From: Triticum aestivum
Taxonomy: Eukaryota; Streptophyta; Magnoliopsida; Poales; Poaceae
Assembly: GCF_018294505.1 (NCBI RefSeq)
Contig: NC_057800.1
Coordinates: forward strand, 171,549,703-171,613,702
DNA: 64,000 nt
Reading direction: 5' to 3'
The notes beneath the pieces are model-generated. The model was not told the origin of the DNA and did no database searches. It saw only the letters and a program-made list of their open reading frames with translations. Of this stretch, positions 47,203 through 58,589 are shown in pieces; positions within the stretch are counted from its first letter, which is position 1, and each line of letters begins with the position of its first letter. Position numbers and translations under genes: made by a program.

Positions 47203-49284
47203 CTAGGTATTGCCATCTTTGCTACGCAATCCATAAGTGGCTCTCATAATAGATTCATATGGTAATTTAATATTCTTTCTAGAGAAGTGTTCCATGCCTT
47301 TCCTTAACGGAAATTGGAATCTGATATTCCCTTCCTTCATATCAATAATTGCACCAATCGTTCTAAGGAAAGGTCTACCAAGAATAATAGGACATGAAGG
47401 ATTGCAATCTATGTCCAGAACACTGAAATCTATGGGCACATAGTTACTATTTGCAACAATAAGAACATCATTAATTCTTTCCATAGGTTTCTTAATAGTG
47501 GAATCCGCAAGGTGCAAGTTTAAAGAACAATAATCAAATTCACGGAATCCTGGCAAATCACATAAAGTTTTCGGAATCGTGGAAACACTAGCACCCAAAT
47601 CACACAAAGCATAGCATTCATGATTTTTAATTTTAATTTTAATAGTAGGTTGCCACTCATCATAAAGTTTTCTAGGGATAGAAACTTCCAACTCAAGTTT
47701 TTCTTCATAAGATTGCATCAAAGCATCAATGATATGTTTAGTAAAAGCTTTATTTTGACTATAGGCATGATGAGAATTTAGCACGGATTGCAACAAGGGA
47801 ATACAATCTATCAAAGAGCAATTATCATAATTAAATTCCTTAAACTCCAAAATAGTGGGTTCATTGATATCTAAAGTTTTGACCTCTTCAACCCCACATT
47901 TACCAATTTTTGAATCAAGATCCAAAAACTCCAAAAATTTTGAACGCCTTCTAGGTAAAGGTGGCTCATATTCAGTCCCATCATTATAAAGATTCATATT
48001 GCAAAATAAAGATTTAATAGGAGACACATCAATAACTTTTAGATCTTCATCTTTATTTTCGTAGAAACTAGAAGAACACACTTTCACAAAGTAATCTTTC
48101 TTAGCACGCATCCTAGCGGTTCTTTCTTTGTACTCATCAATGGAAATTCTCATGGCTTTGAGAGACTCATTGATATCATGCTTAGGTGGAATAGATCTAA
48201 GTTTCAAAGAATCAACATCAAGAGAAATTCTATCAACGTTCCTAGCCAATTCATCAACCTTAAGCAATTTTTCTTCAAGCAAAGCATTGAAATTCTTTTG
48301 CGAATTCATAAACTCCTTAACACTAGTCTCAAATTCAGAGGGCATCTTATTAAAATTTCAATAAGAATTGTTGTATGAATTACCATAATTATTAGAGGAA
48401 TTACTAGGGAATGTCCTAGGATTAAAATTTCCTCTATACGCGTTGTTACCAAAATTATTCCTACCAACAAAATTCACATCCATAGATTCATTATTATTCT
48501 CAATCAAGGTAGACAAAGGCACATCATTAGGATCATAGGAAACACTCTTATTAGCAAACAATTTCATAAGGTCATCCATCTTTTCACTCAAAACACTAAT
48601 TACTTCTATCGCATGCACTTTCTTATTAGTAGACCTTTCGGTGTGCCATTGAGAATAATTAACCATAATATTATCTAGGAGTTTAGTAGCTTCTCCTAAA
48701 GTGATTTCCATAAAAGTGCCTCCTGCAGCCGAATCTAAAAGATTTCTAGAATAAAAAATCAATCCAACATAATTTTTTTGTATAATCATCCAAAGATTCA
48801 AACCATGTGTAGGCCAATTACGTATCATTAATTTCATCCTCTCCCAAGCTTGTGCAACATGTTCATGATCAAGTTGCTAAAAATTCATAATATCGTTTCT
48901 AAGAGAGATGATCTTAGCGGGAGGAAAATACTTAGAGATAAAAGCATCTTTGCACTTATTCCATGAATCAATACTATTTTTAGGCAAAGACGAAAACCAA
49001 ACTTTAGCACGATCTCTAAGGGAAAAAGGAAATAGCTTCAATTTAACAATATCATTGTCCACATCTTTCTTCTTTTGCATATCACACAAATCAACAAAGC
49101 TATTTAGATGGGTAGCGGCATCTTCACTAGGAAGGCCGGCGAATTGATCTCTCATGACAAGATTCAACAAAGCAGCATTAATTTCACAAGATTCAACATC
49201 GGTAAGAGGAGAAATCAGAGTGCTAAGAAAATTATTGTTCTTGGTATTGGCAAAGTCACACAATTTAGTATTGTCTTGAGCCAT
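47203..49284 (-). pseudogene. gag: E6 gag-protease pseudogene
   Basis: It is the same protein as in E5, starting at ATG 49284 (MAQDNTKLCDF) and 694 codons long including the stops. The gag domain (KVWFSSLPKNSIDSW, AFISKYFPPAKI) is followed by an Asn-rich linker, coiled-coil-like segments and a retropepsin-like domain (CDLGASVSTIPK, IILGRPFLRTIGA). Only two changes break it, a TAG at 48877-48879 and a TGA at 48358-48360, both in one frame with everything else. The last 380 codons (47203-48345) are open. Confidence 0.88.
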
Positions 49285-49478
49285 CGTGACAAGCAAGCGA
49301 TCCAACACACGAGCAAACAAGAAGCAAGCGAAAAAGAGGCGAACGGAAAAAGAGAGGGCGAATAAAACGGCAAGGGTGAAGTGGGGGATAGGAAAACGCG
49401 AGGCAAATGGCAAATAATGTAATGCGAGGGATAAGAGTTTGTGATGGGTACTTGGTATGTCTTGACTTGTGTGTAGAC

Positions 49479-49496
49479 TCCCCGGCAACGGCGCTA
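49479..49496 (-). other. E6 second primer-site copy
   Basis: On the minus strand TAGCGCCGTTGCCGGGGA, closer to the tRNA-Asp complement than the LTR-proximal copy, but 79 bases from the LTR. It lies 68 bp inside the first one. Confidence 0.78.
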
Positions 49497-49546
49497 GAAA
49501 TGGCTCATTGTCGGGAGTCAAATCTTGACTTGACTTGGCGCGAATC

Positions 49547-49564
49547 TCCCCGGCAATGGTGCTA
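49547..49564 (-). other. E6 primer binding site, LTR-proximal copy
   Basis: On the minus strand TAGCACCATTGCCGGGGA, 11 bases from the LTR, the normal spacing for this group; three changes from the tRNA-Asp complement. Confidence 0.78.
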
Positions 49565-49575
49565 GGAATCCTTCT

Positions 49576-50877
49576 TGCTACCTCTTGAGCATTGTGTTGG
49601 ATTTCCCCTGAACAGGAAAGGGTGATGCAGTAAAGTAGCATAAGTATTTCCCTTAGTTTTTGAGAACCAAGGTGTCAATCCAGTAGGAGATCACACTCGA
49701 GTCCCACACACCTACACAAACAAATAAGAACCTTGCAACCAACGCGATAAAGGGGTTGTCAATCCCTTCACGGTCACTTACGAGAGTGAGATCTGATAGA
49801 TATGATAAGATAATATTTTGTTTTTTTATGATAAAGAGAAATAAAGATGCAAAGTAAAATAAACGGCAATAGAAATAGCTAAGTGTTGGTAGATTAATAT
49901 GATGGAAGATAGACCCGGGGGGCATAGGTTTCACTAGTGGCTTCTCTCAAGAGCATAAGTATTACGGTGGCTAAACGAATTACTGCCGAGCAATTGATAG
50001 AATTGAGCATAGTTATGAGAATATCTAGGTATGATCATGTATATAGGCATCACGTCCGTGACAAGTAGACCGAAATGATTCTGCATCTACTACTATTACT
50101 CCACACATCGACCGCTATCCAGCATGCATCTAGAGTATTAAGTTCATAAGAACAGAGTAATGCTTTAAGTAAGATGACATGATGTAGAGGGATAAACTCA
50201 TGCAATATGATATAAACCCCATATTTTTATCCTCTATGGCAACAATACAATATGTGCCTTGCTGCCCCTGCTGTCACTGTGAAAGGACACCGCAAGATTG
50301 AACCCAAAGCTAAGCACTTCTCCCATTGCAAGAAAAATCAATCTAGTAGGCCAAACCAAACTGAAAATTCGAAGAGACTTGCAAAGATAACCAATCATAC
50401 ATAAAAGAATTCAAAGGAGATTCAAATATTGTTCATAGATAAACTTGATCATAAACCCACAATTCATCGGATCTCGACAAACACGCCGCAAAAGAAGATT
50501 ACATCGAATAGATCTCCAAGAAGATCGAGGAGAACTTTGTATTGAGATCCAAAGAGAGAGAAGAAGCCATCTAGATAATAACTATGGACCCGAAGGTCTG
50601 AAGTAAACTACTCGCACATCACCGGAGAGGCCATGGAGTTGATTTAGAGGCCCTCCGTGATCAATGCCCCCTCCGACGGAGCTCCAGAAAAGGCCCCAAG
50701 ATGGGATCTCCCGGGTACATAAGGTTGCGGCGGTGGAATTAGGTTTTCGTGGTGGTCCTGGATGTTTGCGGGGTACGTGGACTTATATAGGAGGAAGAAG
50801 TAGGTCGGTGGAGCAACGAGGGGCCCATGAGGGTGGAGGGCGCGCCTAGGGGGTAGGCGCGCCCCCTGCCTCGTGGC
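49576..50877 (-). repeat. E6 5' LTR, cut by E8
   Basis: It matches the 3' LTR up to cctcgtggc and then stops at 50877, where the E8 LTR begins. The 3' LTR goes on with ctcctcg, so about 240 bp should lie beyond E8, outside the window. Hairpin arms catgag/ctcgtg at 50826-50875 (one G-T pair). Confidence 0.87.
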
Positions 50878-52619
50878 TGTTGGGGAACGTAGTAATTTCA
50901 AAAAAAAATCCTACGCACACGCAAGATCATGGTGATGCATAGCAACGAGAGGGGAGAGTGTGTCCATGTACCCTCGTAGACCGAAAGCGGAAGCGTTAGC
51001 ACAACGCGGTTGATGTAGTCGTATGTCTTCACGATCCGACTGATCAAGCACCGAACGCACGGCACCTCTGAGTTCTACACACGTTCAACTCGATGACGTC
51101 CCTCGAACTCCGATCTAGTCGAGCTTTGAGGGAGAGTTCCGTCAGCACGATGGCATGGTGACGATGATGATGTTCTACCGACGCAGGGCTTCGCCCGAGC
51201 ACCGCTACGATATGACTGAGGTGGATTATGATGGAGGGGGCACCGCACACGGCTAAAAGATCTAAGAGATCAATTGTTGTGTCTATGGGGATCCCCCCTC
51301 CTCCATATATAAGGGGGGAGGAGGGGCTGGCCAAGAGGAGGAGGCGCGCCCAAGGGGGGGGGGGCAATCCTACTCCAAGTAGGTTTTGCCCCCCTTTCCT
51401 ATTCCAACCAGGAGAAGGGGGAAGGAGGAGGTGGAGAGAAGGACGGAGAAGGGGGCCGCCACCCCCTTCCCTTTCCCAATTCAGATTGGGGCAAGGGGGC
51501 CGCGCGCCACCTCCTGCTGCCTGTCCTCTTCCACCACTTTGGGCCCATGAGGCCCAATAACCCGGGGGGGGGGGGGTTCCGGTAACCCCCCGGTACTCCG
51601 TATATATCCGATAACCCCCGGAACCATTCCGGTGTCCGAATATAGTCGTCCAATATATCAATCTTCATGTCTCGACCATTTTGAGACTCCTCGTCATGTC
51701 CGTGATCACATACGGGACTCCGAACTACCTTCGGTACATCAAAACACATAAACTCATAATATAACCGTCATCGAACTTCAAGCGTGCAGACCCTACGGGT
51801 TCGAGAACTATGTAGACATGACCGAGACACGTCTCTGGTCAATAACCAATAGCGGAACCTGGATGCTCATATTGGCTCCTACATATTCTACGAAGATCTT
51901 TATCGGTCAAACCGCATAACAACATACGTTTTTCCCTTTGTCGTCGGTATGTTACTTGCCCGGGATTCGATCGTCGGTATCTCAATACCTAGTTCAATCT
52001 CGTTACCGGCAAGTCTCTTTACTTGTTCCGTAATACATCATCCCGTAACTAACTCATTAGTTACAATGCTTGCAAGGCTTGAGTGATGTGTATTACCGAG
52101 TGGGCCCAGAGATACCTCTCCGACAATTGGAGTGACAAATCCTAATCTTGAAATACGCCAACCCAACAAGTACCCTTGGAGACACCTATAGAGCACCTTT
52201 ATAATCACCCAGTTACGTTGTGATGTTTGGTAGCACACAAAGTGTTCCTCCGGTAAACGGGAGTTGCATAATCTCATAGTTACAGGAACATGTATAAGTC
52301 ATGAAGAAAGCAATAGCAACAAACTAAACGATCAAGTGCTAAGCTAACGGAATGGGTCAACTCAATCACATCATTCTCCTAATGATGTGATCCCGTTAAT
52401 CAAATGGCAACTCTTTGTCTATGGTTAGGAAACATAACCATCTTTGATTCAACGAGCTAGTCAAGTAGAGGCATACTAGCGACACTCTGTTTTGTCTATG
52501 TATTCACACATGTATCATGTTTCCGGTTAATACAATTCTAGCATGAATAATAAACATTTATCATGATATAAGGTAATAAATAATAACTTTATTATTGCCT
52601 CTAGGGCATATTTCCTTCA
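50878..52619 (-). repeat. E8 3' LTR (1742 bp)
   Basis: TGTTGGGGAACG to CATATTTCCTTCA in plus-strand reading, the complete version of the E1 LTR type. TATA-like ccttaTATATgg on the minus strand near 51303-51314. Confidence 0.9.
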
Positions 52620-52634
52620 GTCTCCCAGTTGCAC
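52620..52634 (-). other. E8 polypurine tract
   Basis: On the minus strand gcaactgggagac next to the LTR, one change from E2 and E3. Confidence 0.82.
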
Positions 52635-52706
52635 TAGAGTCAATAATCTAGATTACACAGTAATGATCCTAACACCCATGGAGCCTTGGTGTTGATCATG
52701 TTTTGC

Positions 52707-53311
52707 TCATGGAAGAGGCTTAGTCAATGGGTCTGCAACATTCAGATCCGTATGTATTTTGCAAATCTCTCTGTCTCCCACCTGGACTTGATCCTGGATG
52801 GAGTTGAAGCGTCTCTTGATGTGCTTGGTTCTCTTGTGAAATCTGGATTCCTTTGCTAAAGCAATTGCACCAATATTGTCACAAAAGATTTTCATTGGAC
52901 CCGATGCACTAGGTATGACACCTAGATCAGATATGAAATCCTTCATCCTGACTTCTTCATTTGCTATTTCCGAAGCAGCTATGCACTCCGCTTCACATGT
53001 AGATCCCACTACGACGCTTTGTTTAGAACTGCACCAACTGACAGCTCCACCGTTTAATAAAAACACATATCCGGGTTGCGATTTAGAATCGTCCGGATCA
53101 GTGTCAAAGCTTGCATCAACGTAACCATTTACGACGAGCTCTTTGTCACGTCCATAAAAGAGAAACATATCCTTCGTCCTTTTCAGGTATTTCAGGATGT
53201 TCTTGACTGTTGTCCAGTGATCCACTCCTGGATTACTTTGGTACCTCCCTGCTAAACTAATAGCAAGGCACACATCAGGTCTGGTACACAACATTGCATA
53301 CACGATAGAGC
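52707..53311 (-). pseudogene. pol: E8 RNase H domain
   Basis: An open frame on the minus strand with all four RNase H landmarks: YVDASFDTD, CEAEC, CDNIGA and DLNVADPLTK. The final stop (TGA, 52707-52709) replaces the CGA that E3 keeps, shortening the protein by a few residues. At 53311 the frame is broken by E9. The upstream continuation (RT end) is at 63939-64000. Confidence 0.87.
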
Positions 53312-56175
53312 TGTAACATCCCAAATTTTCAATTTGGAATGTTATACACTAGATTATCATGCATAGCATATTTTCTTGCATTTTAGTCGTTCCTAGAAAT
53401 TTCACGCAACTCAAGGACCCATGGAGAGAGTTGGAGATTTCGTTATTTTCATATTTGAGAGTTTTCTCGAATTTGAAAAGAGGATCATTTGATTTATTTA
53501 TTTCATCTTCAATTATTTTCCAATATCAAAAAAATGAGGGAGGGAATAATATGACTTTCCCAAAATTGAGGAAAAATGAAGATTTAATAAATAGATCAAT
53601 TTTGGTTTTGCCGGAGTTTTGTTTGCTTTTTATTTGGATAGGGAAAAATGCGCGTTTTTAAAAATTGCATTTTAGGCCCAGAGAAAAGTTCATTTTGTTC
53701 GACTCATTTTTAGGAGTCGGAGAAAATTTACTTTAGAATTTTTGGAGTTCGTTTAGATTTTCTTTCTTTTGTTTTTCCGCGCGCGAAACCGATTTAAAAA
53801 AAAAAGGAGCAGCGCCCCGCCCGGGCCAAGGCCCAGCCAGCCACCGCCCCAGTCTCCCGTGCGCCAGGCGCTAGGCGCAGGAGCGCCAGGCCGCCGCCTC
53901 CCCTCGCTCAAGCCGAGTCCTAAAAGGACTCTGGCCGGTTAGCCCCCCCCCCTTTTCCTTGTTTTGTTTTCCTATTCCTACTCTATTTCTTGTCCCCTAC
54001 CCCAAGAAACCCCCTCCCCTCACCAATATAAATACCCCCACACCCCCCCTCCAAAACATCAAATCAAACCCCAAGCCCCACACCACCCCGCGCCTCCCCA
54101 AGCCCCACACCACCCCGCGCCTCCTTAGCCGCGCCCCACCCCGCACCCCTCACCACCGCCGCCGCCGCCCCGCGCCCAACGCCGCCGCCCTTGTGCATCA
54201 CCGCCGCCGCCCAACACCGCCGTTCACCGGAGCCCCTCGCCGGAACCTCGCCGAGGTAGCCGCGCCGCGTCTCTCCTTTTCCCTCGGTTCGGTTTTTCTT
54301 ATAAACCGTTCCGATTCTTTTCTTCTCTTCCGATTCGTTTTCCGTTCCGGTTTTCTTTCGTTCTTTGTTTCGGTTTTCTTTTCCGAAAACCCTAGATCGG
54401 TTTTCGTTCTTCTTTCGGACCGTTCGTCTCAACGAACGTGATCACCGATTATTCCCGGTTAACGACGCCCGTTCGTTTAACCGTTCGTCTCTTTATTTTC
54501 GTCGGATTTATTCTGCGATCGTGATCTCAGATCCGATCTTCGTTCTAGTCTTTCTTCTCCCTCGTTTATCGGAATCAGGTGTTTCAAGCGCCTGGAGTTT
54601 CGTTCCGAAACCGCCGTTCCGTCTAATCAACTTGAACAAGTTTTGCCCCGGTAAAATTTGACCTAGTTTCAACCTGCTAGAACCGAGTTGTTTTCTTCCG
54701 CCGTTTGTTTTCCGTTTCTTTGTTCGGTTCGTTCTTTCTTTGCAACCGGAGTTCTTAAGTTGAACTTTCTGGTTCGTTCTCTTGTTCGAGTTTTACCTGT
54801 GCATTAGATGAGTACTTATTGTATGCTTGTTGTTTGTCTGCGATAGATCACCCGGATTGCGCCGCTTGTTACTTCGAAACCCTAGGTCTCGCGGATCATC
54901 AGCAGGGAAACTAACACTTTGATCATACCTTTTCTATAACCCATGTTTTATTGCATTAGATCAATCCTCTCACATTGCATGATTAGGATCTAATTAAACT
55001 GTGGGATGGGAAGTAGATGAGGTAGTACCTATTACCTGTATTATTATGAAACCTTTGGGAGCTACTTCTACGTTTGCTTATTATGCCATGCTATGCTAGT
55101 AGACGTGGATTGGGTGAGTGATATCCATGACAGATGTGAGTTGATAATTTTAATGGTTTATCTAAGGTGGCAACTTAAACACACATCTGGGTGGATTGAG
55201 GCACCTGATGTCTATCAGGACTTGCCTGTTTTATTTTGGACCGCCACCCAGGCTCAAAGGGATCATAAGATCTTTCATGCTAGAAACTTCCGTGTGCAGC
55301 CACAAGCCATTATGGGCTCTGGCATAGCTGACTAAGTCGTGCGAACTCTTACGGGTAGACTAGCAGATGTAGGGGAAGTAGGTGTACCGGTCTACCCACA
55401 TGTAAGGTGCTAGCGCTTCTGAAAGATTGTGTCTCGGTCATCCGTCTTCTCAAACACCATGTAGTGCGAGAAACCAAACGGAGGCGATCGAGTCTTGTGG
55501 GGAAAAGTGCGCAAACCTCTGCAGAGTGTACAAACTAATCATGATTAGCAGTGTCCCCGGTTATGGACAACTTGAGTATCTAGTACTTGAATATCATGTG
55601 AATCTCAACATGTTACTTCTAATTAATGTTGCTGGGTTTTAATTATTTTTATTGGGATTGAGAATGCTGTCAACCATTCTCAATGTTTCACAACCACCAT
55701 GATAGTTAAATAAATTTATTCCTTTGCAGTAGGGAAAAACTGACTTTACGCAAAACTGTAACCATAGAGCTTTCCACCAGCCATATATGCATATAGTATA
55801 GCTGTTTCATTCCATTACTCTCTATGTGTTACATTGCCAGCATATTCCATGTGCTGACCCATTTTCGGGCTGCAACTTCTCATGTTGCAGACTTTTCAGA
55901 CAACGAGTAAGGTGCTTTTAGGTCGTGGCCCTATACTCAGTGATGCCGTTGGAGTTCATGGACCCATTTATCTTCCGAGTCTTCCGCTGTTTTCGACACT
56001 AGATGGCCTTAAGCCATACTTATTGTAATAAGTTCTCTTTGAGACAACGATATAATAAGTGTGTGATTGCCACTCTGCTATAAATCCTTCGATGTACTGT
56101 GTGGTGTCAGCATTACTGATCCAGGGATGACACCTGAGCACAGAGCACTTGATCCATTCGGGTCGGGTCGCTACA
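53312..56175 (+). repeat. E9 5' LTR (2864 bp)
   Basis: It starts with the inverted repeat ccaaatt-ttc-aatttgg at 53321-53337. A GC-rich block with a C10 run leads to a TATA box (atataaata, 54026-54034) and two tandem copies of a 27-bp Pro-codon-rich unit (54073-54126). Open frames in this block and at 55093-55335 recur in the other LTR because the LTRs are copies. Confidence 0.9.
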
Positions 56176-56180
56176 GAGAA

Positions 56181-56192
56181 TGGTATCAGAGC
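56181..56192 (+). other. E9 primer binding site, initiator tRNA-Met type
   Basis: TGGTATCAGAGC, five bases after the LTR end. It matches the standard site exactly. Confidence 0.92.
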
Positions 56193-56286
56193 ACACGCTG
56201 ACTGTAGGACACGACCACTAAGTTAAAGCCATAGAACACCCTTCTCTTCTCATTTTCTAACTCCTCATCTTTTCTACCCTATTAGG

Positions 56287-57018
56287 ATGACGAACGCGAA
56301 GATTAAGTACGCTCAACTGGATGAAGGAACACCATTTGGATTTCACCTGAAGGAAGTCACCAAGTACCTGAACATTGGATTACCAAGCTTCACGGGAACC
56401 TTCAACGCCACTCTGCCTGAAGAGGAGCGCTGGAAGATTCAAGCTCACGTTCCAGGAAGAACATTCGCGCCAATCACGAAGCCTATATATAGTGTTTTCA
56501 GTGCACCAACCTGGAGTCTGGGAAGGAGCATGGCAGCTCATATCACCATAGGACGCATTGGAGAAGTTTATCAAGAAGACCTCAAGGACACTATCTACCA
56601 GATTTACGGACGCCGAGACGAACAATGGGAGTTAGTCAGCACCAAGAAGGATAGATCCATTGCATCTTTCTTCCAGGAGTTAAACCAGCACATTCGACGC
56701 CACGAGAACCAGATGTGCAATGATATGATAGAGTTGAAGAATGCAAAGGCAAGGATCATTGAGCTAGAAGGAGAACTGAAGTGTACACGCAAGGACTACA
56801 TGGACGATATCGTAGCTCTAGCAAGGCACAATGGCGATCTTAAGCAGGAGATTAAAGAACTCAAGAGGAAGTTAGCATCCACGGAGGAAGACGAGTACGT
56901 CGCATGTCCGGACAACTACATCATCATCGACGACACCGATTCGGATCCAAGTGAACCCGACTTTGATGACGAAGCTGGAGCAGATATCATGGAGTCTTCC
57001 ACCGGTTCAAATTTCTAG
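56287..57018 (+). CDS. E9 extra frame upstream of gag (243 residues)
   Basis: An intact frame between primer site and gag, sense orientation. I know no function for it. Residues 1-115 look globular. Residues 125-200 are charged and heptad-like (FFQELNQHIRRHENQ, KARIIELEGELK, EIKELKRKLAS), a likely coiled coil. The tail 201-235 is acidic and contains YIIIDDTDSD, which resembles a SUMO-interacting motif. It is the only long undamaged frame in E9 besides integrase. It starts directly after a pyrimidine tract ending ctattag, which could be a splice acceptor. Extra frames are known in some plant gypsy lineages. Confidence 0.7.
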   Translation: MTNAKIKYAQLDEGTPFGFHLKEVTKYLNIGLPSFTGTFNATLPEEERWKIQAHVPGRTFAPITKPIYSVFSAPTWSLGRSMAAHITIGRIGEVYQEDLKDTIYQIYGRRDEQWELVSTKKDRSIASFFQELNQHIRRHENQMCNDMIELKNAKARIIELEGELKCTRKDYMDDIVALARHNGDLKQEIKELKRKLASTEEDEYVACPDNYIIIDDTDSDPSEPDFDDEAGADIMESSTGSNF

Positions 57019-57215
57019 ATGACCACCAGATAATAGTAGTATTCCCCCATGTAAACATTATAGTTCGAGCACTTTTGCGATAGTTTTAGACCGATTGTAA
57101 GCCCTTGTTTGATTGAATGAAGTGATTTTGTGTGCATTTGCTCATGTGCATTGGGGTAGTGTTTTCCCTTTAGACCTCACTCTATTCTTAATTCTCGTCT
57201 TTTCTAAACCCTCAG
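57019..57215 (+). other. E9 spacer between extra frame and gag
   Basis: 197 bp, T-rich. It ends ttttctaaaccctcag directly before the gag ATG, a good match to a plant 3' splice site. Confidence 0.6.
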
Positions 57216-58589
57216 ATGCCTCCGAGACGTGACCCCGGATTTGCCTTTCCACCGGAACTCACTCAGTTGATCCAGCAGCAGAATCAATTGATGCAGATGT
57301 TAGTCCAGAACCAACAGAACAACAACAACAACAACCCACCACCACCACCACCTGTTGACCACTTAGCCCGTTTCCTTAGGCTGAATCCGCCGGTGTTTTC
57401 CAGTAGCACCGAGCCGATAGTAGCAGACGATTGGCTCCGCAATATAGGAAGGGAGTTGACCACTGCAGGATGCACGGATGGTGAGAAAGTGAAGTTTGCC
57501 GCTCACCAGCTTGACGGACCCGCGGCAGCATGGTGGGAGAATTTCACAGCCACTTACCCAGTTGACACTGTCACATGGGATCAGTTTTAGCAAGCTTTCC
57601 ACACTGCCCATGTTTCAGCAGGAGCTATGGCCCTGAAGAAGCGTGAGTTTCGCAACTTACGCCAAGGAGGAAGGACAGTTGGCCAGTACGTTGACGATTT
57701 CAGCAAGTTAGCACGTTATGCCCCAGATGAAGTTGCTACGGATGCAGCTAAGCAGGAGAAGTTTCTGGAAGGACTGAATGATGAGCTAAGCATGAAGTTG
57801 ATGGTAGCGAGTTTCAACAACTACCAGGAGTTGGTAGATCGTGCCATCATGATTGAAGGGAAGCACCAGCAGATTGAGAATCGTAAGAGGAAGTATGGAC
57901 AGGGGAAGTATAACTCTGGAGCCCAGCAGAAGCCCCGTTTTACCCCCAAACCGGGATTTCAGTTTCAGCATACCCATGGAGGAGGTAGCTCGCACAACCA
58001 TAATGGCCACAAGAATGGTAATGGGAATGGAGGAAGCAACAGCCATAACCGGACCACCCCATCGACCCCAACCAAGAGAGACCTGAGTCAAGTCACCTGT
58101 TTCAAGTGTTCCAAGACCGGACATTATGCCAATGAATGTCCCGAAGGCCAGAATGGAAATGGCAATGGAAGCTCTGGGAAGAAGCCGAACCCTTTCAATA
58201 AGGGACAGGTGAACCACGTTAGCGTGGAGGAGGTTGAAGATCAGCCCGATGCAGTAATCGGTAAGTTTTTGGTTAAGTCAATTACCGCACTCGTTCTTTT
58301 CGATACTGGTGCATCACATTCATACATATCAAGGGGATTTGTGGAAAAGTATAGCCTGCCCACTAGGATTCTTAAAACGCCTATGCTAGTAAGCTCGCCA
58401 GGAGCAGAGTACATGGCCAGACAAGGATGTTTCCAAGTGCCATTAAGTATAGGAAGGCATGTTTTCCCAACGGATTTAATTATTCTGGAGTCCCAAGGTC
58501 TAGATGTGATTCTTGGTATGGATTGGCTGTCGATGTATGGAGGAAATATCGATTGCGCCAGTAAGACAATTTTGCTTACCACACCATAA
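57216..58589 (+). pseudogene. gag: E9 gag-protease with one nonsense codon
   Basis: From ATG 57216: Gln/Asn/Pro-rich N-terminus, gag domain (AAAWWENFTATYPVDTVTWDQF, then, after TAG 57588-57590, ALKKREFRNLRQGGRTVGQY). A CCHC knuckle (CFKCSKTGHYANEC, all ligands present) and a protease with LFDTGASHSYIS and VILGMDWLSMYGG follow. A TAA at 58587-58589 ends the frame, which in intact relatives runs on into RT. The part from 57591 on is in the same frame as the start, so the TAG is a point mutation. Confidence 0.88.

Larger units (their letters stand above)
34180..50877 (-). mobile_element. E6: Athila-type gypsy of the E5 family, interrupted by E7 and E8
   Basis: It has its 3' LTR at 34180-35724, polypurine tract, 3' noncoding region (split by E7), gag-protease (47203-49284), two primer-site copies and a 5' LTR from 49576 that is cut at 50877 by E8. 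Left flank CCTAA; the right flank lies beyond E8, outside the window. Without E7 the visible length is about 8.0 kb. No polymerase genes. Confidence 0.88.

Noticed and set aside
49576..50877. E6 5' LTR as an internal deletion
   Set aside because: The break coincides exactly with the terminal TG of a complete E8 LTR, so insertion explains it better. The far flank is outside the window and cannot be checked.
53959..54441. Proline-rich open frame in the E9 5' LTR, repeated at 61723-62199
   Set aside because: It lies over the TATA box and GC-rich block of the LTR. It recurs only because the LTRs are copies of each other, and the two differ by frame-changing indels.
55093..55335. 80-codon frame in the E9 LTR, same at 62851-63093
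   Set aside because: Near-identity is explained by LTR duplication at insertion. No known motif and no translation signal.
56287..57018. E9 extra frame as a captured host gene
   Set aside because: Introns, host domains or a recognisable host relative are not visible. An element-specific accessory frame is the simpler call.
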